A DNA stretch of 23,314 bases. Origin: Protostelium mycophagum. Its lineage: Eukaryota; Evosea; Variosea; Protosteliida; Protosteliaceae. The notes under the pieces were generated by a model that was not told the DNA's origin, ran no database searches, and was given only the letters and a program-made list of their open reading frames with translations. The stretch spans positions 1-23,314 of the forward strand of contig KV921108.1 in assembly GCA_002081555.1 (NCBI GenBank). Reading direction: 5' to 3'. A program made the position numbers and the translations under genes. Below, in pieces: positions 1 through 9,085 of the stretch. How positions within the stretch are numbered: the first letter of the stretch is position 1; each line of letters begins with the position of its first letter.

Positions 1-450
1 TTGTTTTAGACTGTTTTATAGAGCTTCGTTTAGCCTCAGTTGGTGCACTGTGATGGCAATTGAACTTGTACAGTTGAGGGTTCAAACCCCGTAACCATGG
101 TTACTTCCTTTGGTCATCCTGGGAGAAGTACAATATTTTTTTCATCTAAAGAGAAGCAGTAACCAGAGGAAGCGGCGACGTCCTTCCAGAAAGGTCCAAG
201 CTGTTGCTCGCATCAACCAGATTGCATTCACTTCTCTGGGTGTAAAAGGGAGGAGGGGGTTGGAGCTTGAAGCCTTACAGGGAGTGGCTGCATAATGTGC
301 ACTGTCTGATTCGCACCAAAGACGTAGGCATCATAGACGTACGACTTTTGAGCTCCCTCATAGAGTGTGGGAAAGTGCAACGCTCCTTGCGTCAGATTGA
401 CTGACTAAGCCTCGAATGATTTTTGTACATCAGTTTTGTTTGTGCGTCAC
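1..450 (+). other. Unresolved 5' region with tRNA-like promoter boxes
   Basis: No complete gene is resolved here. Positions 31-43 resemble a pol III A box (with one extra C) and 79-89 match a B box (GGTTCAAACCC). A 7-bp acceptor pairing of about 22-30 with 93-99 is only partial and the anticodon arm does not fold, so this looks like a tRNA relic or SINE head, not a working tRNA. An ATG in good context lies at 97. Several open stretches between 110 and 420 could be early exons of the STAT-like gene downstream; one reads REWLHNVHCLIRTKDVG. I could not join them with confidence. Confidence 0.3.
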
Positions 451-516
451 GATGAAAGAATACCGTTATTTCGTGGTTGAATTTGTAGCCGACGAAACTG
501 AAGGAGGGAGGAAGTC

Positions 517-1984
517 ATGACAAGCCAATCTGAATATGAGAAGGAAATTTTATTTGATTTCGAAATAAATGCAAAAATGATCCTCATGCTGGAAGTGAGA
601 GACAACTCATCCTTCTTGGGAACGACAGGGAAACTTTTAGTCAACTTGGGCCCTGTCAAAAATGGCAGGATCGGTCAGTTTGAATGCGACGACTCTCCAG
701 ATCTCTCACCATCACTGATCACCGCCACCACTTCGACCATTGCAAAGGTAACTGCGTGATCCATAAGGAAATCCAAATGTTGTAGATGCCAAGTGCTGAA
801 CTCTCCTCTCTCATCCTCAAACTTGGGGACCACCCGCGGACATTAAGGATATCGCCACCAAATTGTCTTTGGCTGAGCATGATGGGAACATTGGCATTCT
901 CATGCTCTGGAATAGTGCAGCTACCATCGAATCCCAGTTCAACTGTATAAGAAACTACACCTCTGCTGCTGTTCTGACCGCCAGACCAGAGAAGGTGGAC
1001 TTCATCGGGCACAAGATCGGTTCTATATTTGGAAGCCGGGTGAGGTCAACAATGACCAGGAATGAGCTGACTTTCTGCAGCAAAGTGTACCGTGGCAAGA
1101 ATTTGCAACGGCATTCGGAAATGCATTGGCCATCATCCCTTCAGACGTTGAAAAACTCCAACACGTTTTTGGTATGCCTCTTGATGGGATCTCTGAACAT
1201 TTACGGACTATTTGATAGATATAGAAGGAAATGGCATGGTTGAAAAGGACATTTGGGATTGGTTTTTGGTGTGGTTCTCCCCGCTGAAATCGAATTACTG
1301 TTACCACACAGAAGAAGAAGATGGCTATGATGCATCTGTTATTCTCGGCATCTGTACAGCACCGTGAGTTATTCTCTTCTATTATTTGGAATGCAGAGAT
1401 TTCAAACCTTGTTCACCATGACTTCACTGACATTTTATAGGTATTTCCGAGCCTTTTTGTGTTCGAGAGAAGCACACATGTTGATCAAAGATAAAGACTC
1501 TAGGGTTTTAGGGTTTAGTCTGGAACATTCTTGATAAGGTTCAGCGCAACAGTTACGGGACACTACGCTTTATCTGCTACCTATGGCCCAAATGTCGGTC
1601 TGTCCTTCCCACATTTTCTGTTGATTTCTCTGCGGCTGCCGTTTTCATCTCCATGAAATCACTTATAGAATATTAGGACACTGGAGGATCGCTTGTGAGA
1701 GGAAAAAATTCTGCCAGCCAATATTCAAAGTGAGTTCTCGTGAATACAGCAGTTTGGAGGAGCTGGTGCGCGTCCACTCGCCAGGGGGAGAGGCAATGAT
1801 GACAAAAATGGGGGAAAAATGTTTCTTGGCATATCCACTGCAAATACCGGATGATTTGACTGCTAAAAATGATGGCTTGACATACAGCTCAGAAGATCAA
1901 AGAAGCTTAGGTAATAAGAGCCTCAAGACCAAGCTGTTTCACCGGCTCATGAGCGATTATTGTCCACCTTGCAACTTATGTTGA
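517..1984 (+). CDS. STAT-like SH2-domain transcription factor (5' end unresolved)
   Basis: Best reading is a STAT: DNA-binding domain, linker and SH2 domain. STATs are bound and activated through phosphotyrosine and act in the nucleus. Proposed exons 517-747, 848-1039, 1081-1171, 1219-1363, 1441-1512, 1539-1601 and 1669-1984 give one frame of 369 residues ending at TGA 1982-1984. Near residue 30, SFLGTTGKLL followed by NGRIGQFE resembles the STAT DNA-binding motif (GTxxK...NGxL). Then come LMLWNSA, SVPWQEF and IWDWF, as in the STAT linker. SH2-like parts include REAHMLIKDKDS, TGHYALSA and EYSSLEELVRVHSP, with a possible tail tyrosine in DGLTYSS. The linker also resembles the Cbl EF-hand (DIEGNG...WFSPL, AFLCSREA), but no RING follows. 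No N-terminal or coiled-coil domain is assigned; these may lie in 1-516 or outside the window. The 26-nt intron 1513-1538 and the GTCC-start intron 1602-1668 are weak. The last exon could alternatively splice at 1915. AATAAA is at 2003-2008. Confidence 0.5.
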
Positions 1985-2309
1985 CAGGCGCACAGCTGCA
2001 GAATAAATTTGTCGTAGTTGATTTATTCAATGCAACGACTTTTTCATGTTATATTTTCTTGGGTCAATGAGTTATGGTGGTTTTGGGACTCAACGAGCTT
2101 GCCTTCACTTATTTATTCATGGGTACTTGTACATGAGACCTGCGGCATTATATTGGCATCTCATCAGGATCCTAAAAGCTAAATTTGGCTTTGGGAATGT
2201 CCTTTTTCTACTCACGTTAACTAACGAGAGTTTACCGTGATCGGATCTTGAAATTATTTTTTCAGCAAAAAAAGCTCACTGAGTTCGCAGAATTCAACAA
2301 ACCAACACC
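1985..2309. other. Intergenic region between STAT-like gene and secreted protein gene
   Basis: This 325-bp stretch holds the 3' end of the STAT-like gene (AATAAA at about 2003-2008) and the 5' flank of the next gene. Open stretches here lack recognisable motifs. The ATG at 2310 is preceded by ACACC, a reasonable initiation context. No TATA box is clear. Confidence 0.5.
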
Positions 2310-2846
2310 ATGCACAAGTCGGTTCTCCTCCTTGCTCTCATCGCGCTCTCCCAAGCAAATACTTTTATTGTCAAAACCTATGACTCTCCTTCCTGCTCTG
2401 GACAGTCCACCAAAGCAACCGCCAGCATTTTTGGCTGGTGCGCTCGTGGTGATAAGGGATCTGCTGATCTTCAGCTTCAAAATGGACAGATCGTGGTCTC
2501 AAATTACGCTACTGCGGATTGCTCTGGCAAATCATCCTCTATGGTCTTGAAAGCGGGTAATTGTTACCGCGGAATGCAATTCCAACTGGCATCATCTTTT
2601 GATCGTGCTCCCACCGCTGCCGACTCCGTCACCTATGTCTATGCTGACACTGAATGCAACAATGCCTTCCTCACCTCAGTCGGTTATGGAACTCAGTGCA
2701 CCAGCAAGAACACCTTAACTTGCAGCAAAATCGGTCAACATGGAGCCATCAAAACAGTTTGTGGAGGTCCTGCCACCATCCCCGAGGCTGCCCCTGCTTC
2801 TGTACCTTTCTCCTTCAAAGATCTCATGGAATTACTTCAAAAATAA
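2310..2846 (+). CDS. Secreted cysteine-rich protein with three internal repeats
   Basis: This intronless frame encodes 178 residues. It opens with a typical secretion signal (MHKSVLLLALIALSQANTF, cleavage likely after about residue 17). The mature part holds eight cysteines and three copies of a pattern: tyrosine, three to four residues, C-[SN]-[GN], 10-13 residues, C. The copies are YDSPSCSGQ..GWC, YATADCSGK..GNC and YADTECNNA..TQC. A fourth pair (LTCSKIG, TVCGG) follows, then a Pro/Ala-rich tail. Even cysteine number and repeat spacing suggest disulfide-bonded extracellular modules. I do not recognise a named family; similar short Y..C-S-G..C repeats occur in secreted proteins of amoebae and other protists. 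TAA lies inside AATAAA (2842-2847). It converges on the nuclease gene with 86 bp between stop codons. Confidence 0.8.
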   Translation: MHKSVLLLALIALSQANTFIVKTYDSPSCSGQSTKATASIFGWCARGDKGSADLQLQNGQIVVSNYATADCSGKSSSMVLKAGNCYRGMQFQLASSFDRAPTAADSVTYVYADTECNNAFLTSVGYGTQCTSKNTLTCSKIGQHGAIKTVCGGPATIPEAAPASVPFSFKDLMELLQK

Positions 2847-2847
2847 A
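2842..2847 (+). terminator. Poly(A) signal containing the stop codon of the secreted protein gene
   Basis: AATAAA includes the TAA stop at 2844-2846, so the 3' UTR must be only a few tens of nucleotides if this signal is used. Confidence 0.6.
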
Positions 2848-2931
2848 GATGATGTCCTCTTCATTATTAAAATTGTCATGTGTTTTGAACCGACACAAAC
2901 AGGAGCAAAGAAATTCTAAATGAACAAAACG

Positions 2932-2937
2932 TTTATT
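2932..2937 (-). terminator. Poly(A) signal overlapping the nuclease stop codon
   Basis: TTTATT on the + strand reads AATAAA on the minus strand and contains the TAA stop at 2933-2935. Confidence 0.6.
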
Positions 2938-5178
2938 TTTTTCGCAGTTGCACAATCTTTTGACCTTCCGGTTGTACAAAATCCATGTTCTTCTCAGACG
3001 CGATTTGTTCCAGAGTAATCCTCGCTTCTGCTGGTAAAGAAGCGGGGAAATTAATCTCTCTATCTTTTGATTTGGCAAAAGCATCCACCTGTAGTATAAA
3101 TAAGGTGATGTCATGACATGATGAGGTACCTGCATGCGAAGAGCTTCGGTCATTGCGGATGCCTTGGCGGGAGGTGTGACTCTAGGAGGGATTACAGGTG
3201 TAGATGGTCGAGGGGTTGAGACCGGAGCAGGGGCGGGAAGTGCCGCAGTAGTGGGTGACGGAGGGGGTGGGAGGGGGAGGGGCGCAGTATGGGAGGCAGT
3301 GGAGTGACGAGGGGGGGTGATGATAAAGTTCTGTACAGCAGAAGGAAGGGCGGGAAAATGTTGGCCCCCTGAGTTGGAGGGTTTGGGGGGAGCAGGGAGG
3401 GCACTACATCATCAGAAAGTTACAAGAGAGAAAACTCACTTGGAATCTGTTTTCCCGCCTTTTTCCCAAAAGTTGGGAGGGGGAAGGGCACAATTGATTG
3501 AGGCACAGAGGTGATTCCCACCCCTTGGAACATTTCTGAAAAATTCTAACCCTGAAAATAATTCTACGGCCTCCACCGGCGTCGCAAACCTTTGCAACGG
3601 TGTATCTACAACGCTCAACATTCTTACTCAGAAGTACCGAAATTTCGTTGAATTTTACCGTCAGGAATCTTTTGGTTAGGCATGATGAATGCACCGAGGG
3701 TAAAATCCTCTCTTCTTAAGCTAAAAGGGTCCTGTGTTGTGTCAACAAACTTTTGACATTTTTCAAATGGAAATGCGCGGGAAACTTAAGAAGCAAGGTC
3801 ACCTTGTTTGCGGCGGAGGGCTTAATGCCTAAAATAACTTTGAAATAGTGTGTCGGAACTGCCACTACCGGCGGATTCCCAATCATTTGGTACGATGTGA
3901 CCCACCGCCCATCCGGCTGTTTCTCCGTAAATTATCCGGGCACGAAAAAATGTGACGATCTACAACGACGAACCTGCTGTGAGGGGATGAAGAGGGGACC
4001 CGTTGCGATGAAAACTTCAGAAAATCCGTTTTTGTTCAATTTTCTGACAAAATGCTCGAATCTGGCCCAGTATTCCCGGTTAAATTCCGCCACTTGTGGA
4101 CTATTGCTCATCAGATGATGATCACGGTAGATAACGAGATGTGTTGCGGTTGCTAAACGTGCCTACCTTATGTTTGTGAGGAAAAATGTCTCGTCCATGG
4201 CCTGTCCAAATCTTAATTTAATTTGAATTAAAATAATTTCCAAAATAAGAAAATCAAAAAAGTGTCGACAGAATGTTTTGTCGACATGTACATGACTCAC
4301 CTTCTGGGATGTGTAGTTCAAATCGGCCGCAGGAACCAGGTGACCCCTGTCAAAACCCGACTTCCTATAGTCTGACAGCTTGGAACGAAATAGCTCTGGG
4401 ACATTTGGGTCCTCGTGAAATTCTGATTTCTCTCTAGTGGCAGATTTTTCGCCTTTTTGGGCATCAGACTTGATGACCTGGACAAGATTAATTGCAAATT
4501 TCAAATTTTGAAATTCCCGCGTAAATTTTTACAAGTGTTTTTGGCCACATTATTTATTTTGAAGAAAATAAATATAATTTCGAGAAGACATACTTGCATC
4601 GTCCATTGGGCATTCCTCATGCGGTAATCGTAAGACACGACAAAACCTTCAAAGAATCTCAAATTTGTGTACCCTGCCACGTCAGAAACAGATCTCGATG
4701 ACATTTTTCATCTATCACCTGGTGCTCCGTACTTTAATAATTCTGCTTGCATAGAGGATATTGGCAGGGGTGCATCTTCCGTTTTTGTGGATTTGATATC
4801 AGAGGATGTTGGAATCAAAGCCGTAGAATCTGATTCCTGAGATGGAGGAGCTGTTGAGGTAGACAATGAATAGAAGGAACCTAAAGGTGATGTTGATGTT
4901 ATCTGTCCAACAGCGTCAGAGACGAGATATCTCAACGAATTCGACATCTTCACCTCTTGGACATCTCCTGCTAATGCGAATTGAATTTCTGTGGAATCTT
5001 TGAATCTTGGTTGTAGCTTGATATGCCACGTTATCTCATCGCTCCTCTTCAATTTTGGTGAAGAATCGCCTCTGAATTGAAGGGCACCAAGTCCAATTGT
5101 GGCAGTACCTATTGCAGCACAACCTAATCTCTTCCAACGAGGAACATTGCGCAGATAGGTGAATGTGGAACGCAGCAT
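2933..5178 (-). CDS. EXOG: EXOG/EndoG-type mitochondrial DNA/RNA non-specific nuclease with C-terminal extension
   Basis: A ten-exon gene for a betabeta-alpha-metal endonuclease of about 547 residues. Exons: 5178-4719, 4673-4594, 4477-4301, 4201-4167, 4106-3974, 3916-3803, 3707-3659, 3605-3440, 3403-3130, 3088-2933; the sum is a multiple of three. The N-terminus is basic then hydrophobic (LRNVPRWKRLGCAAIGTATIGLG), fitting mitochondrial import and inner-membrane anchoring. Family marks in order: LLKYGAPG, FVVSYDYRMRNAQW, the catalytic DRGHLVPAADL (His near 226), DETFFLTN, the metal-site FNREYWARFE, ATGPLFIP, VPTHYFKV and MPNQKIPDDTPLQRF. ELFSGLEFF and LCASINC match the region after the core in animal EXOG better than in EndoG. 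Beyond residue about 404 the protein is proline-rich, then ends in an R3H-like segment (INFPASLPAEARITLEQIA) whose usual His is Glu. The N-terminal linker is Ser/Thr-rich. EndoG remains the alternative name. Confidence 0.88.
3108..3119. repeat. Palindrome ATGTCATGACAT in a nuclease intron
   Basis: A perfect 12-bp palindrome in the 41-nt intron 3089-3129. Confidence 0.85.
4263..4286. repeat. Paired TGTCGACA palindromes in a nuclease intron
   Basis: TGTCGACA at 4263-4270 and 4279-4286 can pair with each other across 8 nt. They lie in the 99-nt intron 4202-4300. Confidence 0.8.
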
Positions 5179-5418
5179 CGTGAATCTGGCAAAATTACGT
5201 ACTGGAGGAGGTAAAACAGTTGTAGAATCTCAATTTACGTCTCTTCTCATTCGAATGAGCAAGTGTGTCTCTTGTCTTCTAAAAATGAATTTTTGGCGAA
5301 GTACAGGAGACGTTTTCATCGTTGCTGTACCAAAAACGAACCGACAAAAAGATCGTCTTTGGGTCAATGAGATGTACACATGATGACTGTATTTTTCGTA
5401 TTTATTAATAATTACCAC
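5179..5418. promoter_or_regulatory. Promoter/5' flank of the nuclease gene and aquaporin 3' end
   Basis: These 240 bp separate the aquaporin stop from the nuclease start; both genes are on the minus strand. AATAAA for the aquaporin lies at 5401-5406 (minus), about 12 nt past its stop. The remainder should hold the nuclease promoter, but no TATA or other clear element is seen. Confidence 0.45.
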
Positions 5419-6485
5419 TCATTGGTTTGTCATCTCTTCCTCCTTCATGATGGCATAGTCCTGTGATCCAACTGCATATCTCAACACAAACATCCAAGTC
5501 TACACGTCAATAAACTCACTCTTGGTTTGTGGCGCGGGAGTCTGCTCAACAGCCCATACACGATACAGGATGTCCACTCTGGAAAGGAAGAGAATCTCTG
5601 AGACAATGGCGGCAAGAGTACTTCCGATAAGAGGACCAACCCAATATACCCAATGATGAGCCCAATGTCCAGAGATTACTGGAAAAATGAGATCTCGCTG
5701 TTGATCTTACGACAAAATGACAAAAAATAAGAGTACCTGCGGGACCAAAGGATCTGGCGGGATTCATAGAGGCACCAGTAATGGGCACACCAACAAGGTG
5801 AAGAATGAGAATGGTCATACCAACGGCGAAAGGAGTGAGCTTTCCTGGTCCAGTGTCGGCGCTAGACATGGGTGCCAATTTGCCGGCGAAAGGAGATATG
5901 GCTGTGGAGAAGACGACGAAGAGGAAGATGAAGGTAAAGTAAATCTCTGCTAAAAGTCCCTTGCCAACGGTGAGGGTGTCGTTGATATCATGGAAACCGA
6001 TGGATCCTGTGGCGCGAAGCTCATCGGGTGTGATGGTCCAAATGGCAGAGGCACCAGCCATGGAACCAAGCAGTTGAGCGATCCAGTAGATAACGAAACG
6101 CAGAAGACTGATCTTTCTGGTGATCATACATGCCCATGTTACAGCGGGGTTAATGTGTCCTGATCAGAATAAACTACGGAAAGTGTGTTGCCAACATGTT
6201 TTAAGGGTAAAGACACTCACCTCCACTGACCTCTCCTATCGAATACACGAGCACCATAATCGCGAAACCGTGCGCCAATGCAATACTAACAAGGGCTGCA
6301 GAGGGAATTTCATTTCCAAGTCCACTGACACTCACAGAGAGCACCGAGCCACAACCAATAAAGATGAAAATCATAGTGGCAAAGAATTCAGAAAGACCTC
6401 CTCTCCATAATGAAGCCCAAACATCCTCATCCCTATCGAATGGCTTTGGGATGAATCCCTTCAGCTTCTCTACGAGAGACGACAT
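5419..6485 (-). CDS. Aquaporin (water channel, MIP family)
   Basis: Four exons (6485-6221, 6159-5737, 5678-5520, 5471-5419) encode 299 residues, the normal size. The protein forms a six-helix membrane channel for water and perhaps small solutes. Both pore motifs are intact: [11 protein letters not shown] after the first intron and [13 protein letters not shown] before the second. The His of the selectivity filter is present in ILILHLVGV, the Arg is the one in NPARS, and the position that is Cys in AQP1 is Ala, so the filter looks like an orthodox water channel rather than an aquaglyceroporin. The N-terminal tail ([11 protein letters not shown]) is cytosolic. Splicing a 48-nt intron (5472-5519) gives the tail [18 protein letters not shown]; reading through would end at FIDV. 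The start at 6485 was chosen because family similarity begins just after it. The next gene diverges from it. Confidence 0.95.
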
Positions 6486-6631
6486 GATGTGGTTCCGACC
6501 TTGTTTGTTTTGGCGCTGCGGAGATCTCTGGTCGGTACCAACCGCAGATATCAGTTCTGCGACTGTCAAATTGTAGTTTCACAACGAATTTTGCCGCCAA
6601 GACCTGATCACAAACAGCTTCCAACAACATC
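6486..6631. promoter_or_regulatory. Shared divergent promoter, aquaporin (-) and RIIa-like gene (+)
   Basis: Only 146 bp separate the two start codons, so both promoters and both 5' UTRs must fit here. No TATA box or clear factor site is visible. The arrangement suggests a bidirectional promoter, which is an inference. Confidence 0.5.
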
Positions 6632-8319
6632 ATGGGTAAAGAGGAAGATGACAGAAAGCGACGGAAAGAAGAAGAGAAACAACGTAAGGAGGAAGAAAAA
6701 CAGCGGAAGAAGGCTGAGAAGAAGCTGAAAGATGATGAGAAGAAAAAGCAGAAAGAGTTGAAAAAATCAGTGCATGGAAGGACAGTCGCAAAAACGGAGG
6801 AGCGATCATTGAGTGATTCAGAGACATTCAAGGGACGCGATGAGATCAAAAGGAAGAGACCTCTCAGCATGCACATTCTCAATCCGTTTCGGTCGCCTCA
6901 TGCTGCAGATCGTAATTCCCTAAATTTATCAGAGAGAAGTGCAGCTTCACCAGGTAAGACTTCAATTGAGTTATTATAGAGACACACTGATCATAAAAGG
7001 ATCATTACACTTTGAAGAAAATAATGACACTGTTCAATTCACGTTCAAACGTCCTGGAGATACAACTACACAAAATGGAGAACAACCAGTATCTCCTAGA
7101 GCTCGCTCAGCGTCTTTTGGAGGACGAGCACCGAAGGAGTAAGTCTCGTCATATCCTTATATTTCCTCTAAAATATTCAAATTTTAAATTTTGAAATATA
7201 TCGAGAATAATTGTAAAACGCCTTTTCATAAGTGAACACCCTCTGAATGTACATTGCAGGTGGGAGGCGCTGACTCAAACTGACTATTCAGCTTCTGGGA
7301 GAGAAGAGGACGGCCCACTGAACTGTCAGATGATGAGACCAAGAAGTCTGCACCCGAGTCATCATCAGCCTTCGATTCGGCTGTGGAGTCGGGCCATGAG
7401 GGGGGACGGAGGACGGATGGCGAGGATTCTTTCAAAGACGAGTTCATGGATGAAGTCACACGGGAGATCGAGGAAGATTTGGAAGAAGAGAAGCTGCAAG
7501 AGGAATTAAGAGAGCAGGTACGGATGAGTCTTTCTATTCACGAGCTTATATTCTATGTTATAAATACCAATCGAGAGTAGAGGCGACAACATTCACTGAT
7601 CCGACAACGCGCTGAGGCTAATCTGTTTGTAGATTCGGCAAGCACAGATGGACAGACAGAAGAGAGCGATGACGCCACCACCTCCACAGAAGACAATACG
7701 AAAGACATTAGAGGATATAAATTTCTATTTAGGAGAGAGCTTAGATGATGACCGATTAGCGGAAGAGGCTCCTATGGTGAGAGTCTCAAGTTGTCGCCAC
7801 AAGCTCAGATCATCCAGGTCACAGAAGACACCATACAACAGGAGCTGGCACAGAGGTCGGTGTCATCAGATAATCTGAAACCTTCGAGTGCTTTCGCTCC
7901 TTTTGAGATGCCCCTCCTTGACCTAAGAACAAATGGGCAGATGTATGAAGAGCACATGCCCATAAACAGGTGGACACATCGCAGTATGTTGTTGCTGACA
8001 CACAAAGATCTGCAAGCAATTCTTGGAGTTCGATGACAGATTATGAAGCCGCAGCTGCTTCCCAAAGAGAGCCTGCAGATGCTATCACGATGGAGGTAGG
8101 CGAAGATGAATGACGATTCATTGAAGAGATTTATTGTTGAAGGTACTTTCCCAGCTCAGAAACAATTTTGCACAATTCATAGAGGAGAGCAGGATAAGAG
8201 ATGGTTTTAAAGAGGTTGTGGAAGCAGTACTGACCGAGAGACCCGAGGATGTGTTTACCTTTGCAGCCCAAAAACTACGGGAGATGGGGAAGAATGTAAA
8301 GAGAGTGGCCGCCACATGA
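6632..8319 (+). CDS. Charged coiled-coil protein with RIIa-like C-terminus
   Basis: Seven exons (6632-6953, 7000-7138, 7292-7517, 7633-7776, 7818-7969, 8008-8095, 8143-8319) join into 415 residues. Residues 1-50 are a Lys/Glu/Arg-rich helix (MGKEEDDRKRRKEEEKQRK), probably coiled coil and nuclear or microtubule-associated. The middle is Ser- and acid-rich (TELSDDETKKSAPESSS) with an acidic helix TREIEEDLEEEKLQEELREQ. The last 50 residues hold GFKEVVEAVLTERPEDVFTFAAQKL, close to the RIIa dimerisation/docking pattern (PxDvxxFAAxxf) found in PKA regulatory subunits and many ciliary proteins. I do not recognise the whole protein. The RIIa resemblance and the dynein gene nearby make a ciliary scaffold a reasonable guess, no more. 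AATAAA is at 8362-8367. Confidence 0.75.
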
Positions 8320-8361
8320 CACCAAAAGTCTGTGGGGAGGTTTAGATGAGAGAGAATGTGA

Positions 8362-8367
8362 AATAAA
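8362..8367 (+). terminator. Poly(A) signal of the RIIa-like gene
   Basis: AATAAA lies 43 nt after the TGA stop at 8319. Confidence 0.5.
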
Positions 8368-8532
8368 GAAACTGCTTTGCGAAACTTTTTATGTAGCAAA
8401 AATTTTATATATACACCGAGACCCGTGGAATCATACCTGATACTCTCTAACATCCTAAACCCTTCGAGGTCGGAAAGAAAGTACCTATACACCGATGAAA
8501 AGAGATCCGCTCTACTAAGAACAGAAAACACT

Positions 8533-8802
8533 TCACATCACACCGATCATGCTTCCGAAGGAGTTGGTGATCATCCAATCGTTCTCGGTGGCGAGCTGTC
8601 CGTGGCTGTGCTCTCTGGCCTTGTATAACTTCATGAGATATTGTGAGGTATTCTGGGGGGGCTGGGGTAGCTCGACATACTGCTCGAGGTTCTCTAAGTC
8701 TAACTCTAAATGGTCGGCCATGTTTTTCTTCTTGATAATCTTGTTTACTTTAAGGGTGGTGTCGAACTTGTTGCTCTTGGGGGAGGTGCTGCTAGACTTC
8801 AT
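8533..8802 (-). CDS. Small protein of unknown function
   Basis: An intronless open frame of 89 residues. A second in-frame ATG at 8721 sits in a better context (AACATGG) and would give a 62-residue protein starting MADHLELDLENLEQYV. The body is acidic and helical, with ELPQPPQNTSQYL then KAREHSHGQLATENDW and a short end SFGSMIGVM. There is no signal peptide or membrane segment, and I do not recognise a family. The amino-acid composition looks like a real protein. The minus-strand region up to about 9085 might hold upstream exons (an AG acceptor at about 8840 follows a pyrimidine tract) but I could not close a frame. It converges on the RIIa-like gene. Confidence 0.5.
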   Translation of the reverse strand: MKSSSTSPKSNKFDTTLKVNKIIKKKNMADHLELDLENLEQYVELPQPPQNTSQYLMKLYKAREHSHGQLATENDWMITNSFGSMIGVM

Positions 8803-9085
8803 GAATTTTGACTTGCTTGTGTGGTTGCCTTCTGTGGAGGTGATGGAAAATGGAAGAGGAAAACGCAGTTTCCAAACGTGAAGTTGTCGACTGTCATTCT
8901 TGGCTGTACTGCGCAGTCGACATTTCTTCGCGGAGTTACTGTTGAATCATCTTCCGTGAATTTTCTACATTCCTTCGCGAAAACTCGCCTTCATTCTTGG
9001 AAGAGAGTTTCGTCTGTCAAGTCCAAATGTGGAGTTCTTGAAAGTTGTTTCGAGGTCATTTTTTGCATTTTCTTTGGGGACCAGC
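8803..9085. other. Region upstream of the small gene with a 9-bp inverted repeat
   Basis: No gene can be supported here. The stretch contains TGTCGACTG at 8885-8893 facing CAGTCGACA at 8914-8922. It lies between the 5' end of the small minus-strand gene and the duplicated 3' flank of gephyrin, so it should contain the small gene's promoter. Confidence 0.45.
8885..8922. repeat. Inverted repeat, 9-bp arms TGTCGACTG
   Basis: The arms at 8885-8893 and 8914-8922 are perfectly complementary with a 20-nt loop. The same TGTCGAC core occurs twice in a nuclease intron at 4263-4286. Confidence 0.7.

Noticed and set aside
863-1243. A 126-residue open frame crossing 1040-1080 and 1172-1218
   Set aside because: It reads through two segments with strong GT..AG signals. 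Splicing them restores STAT/Cbl-like motifs (SVPWQEF, DIEGNGMVEKD), so the long frame is an artefact of introns without stops.
1501-1518. Telomere-like TTTAGGG units, also near 20670-20685
   Set aside because: Only about two imperfect units each, inside or beside short introns. This is too little to argue for an interstitial telomere.
3192-3404. Pro/Leu-rich minus-strand frame MPSLLPPNPP
   Set aside because: It is a shadow frame of the low-complexity Pro-rich exon of the nuclease; the real frame is the one flanked by consistent splice sites.
3436-3621. A separate R3H-protein gene starting at the ATG at 3621
   Set aside because: A 53-nt intron (3606-3658) joins MPNQKIPD to DTPLQRFATPVEAVE in frame, matching the EXOG/EndoG C-terminal core, so this is the nuclease gene continuing. 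A nested start is not excluded.
4508-4704. An independent small minus-strand gene starting MSSRSVSDVAG
   Set aside because: Its start lies within a 45-nt intron (4674-4718) of the nuclease; removing the intron joins KYGAPG to YTNLRFFEGFVVSYD as the family requires.
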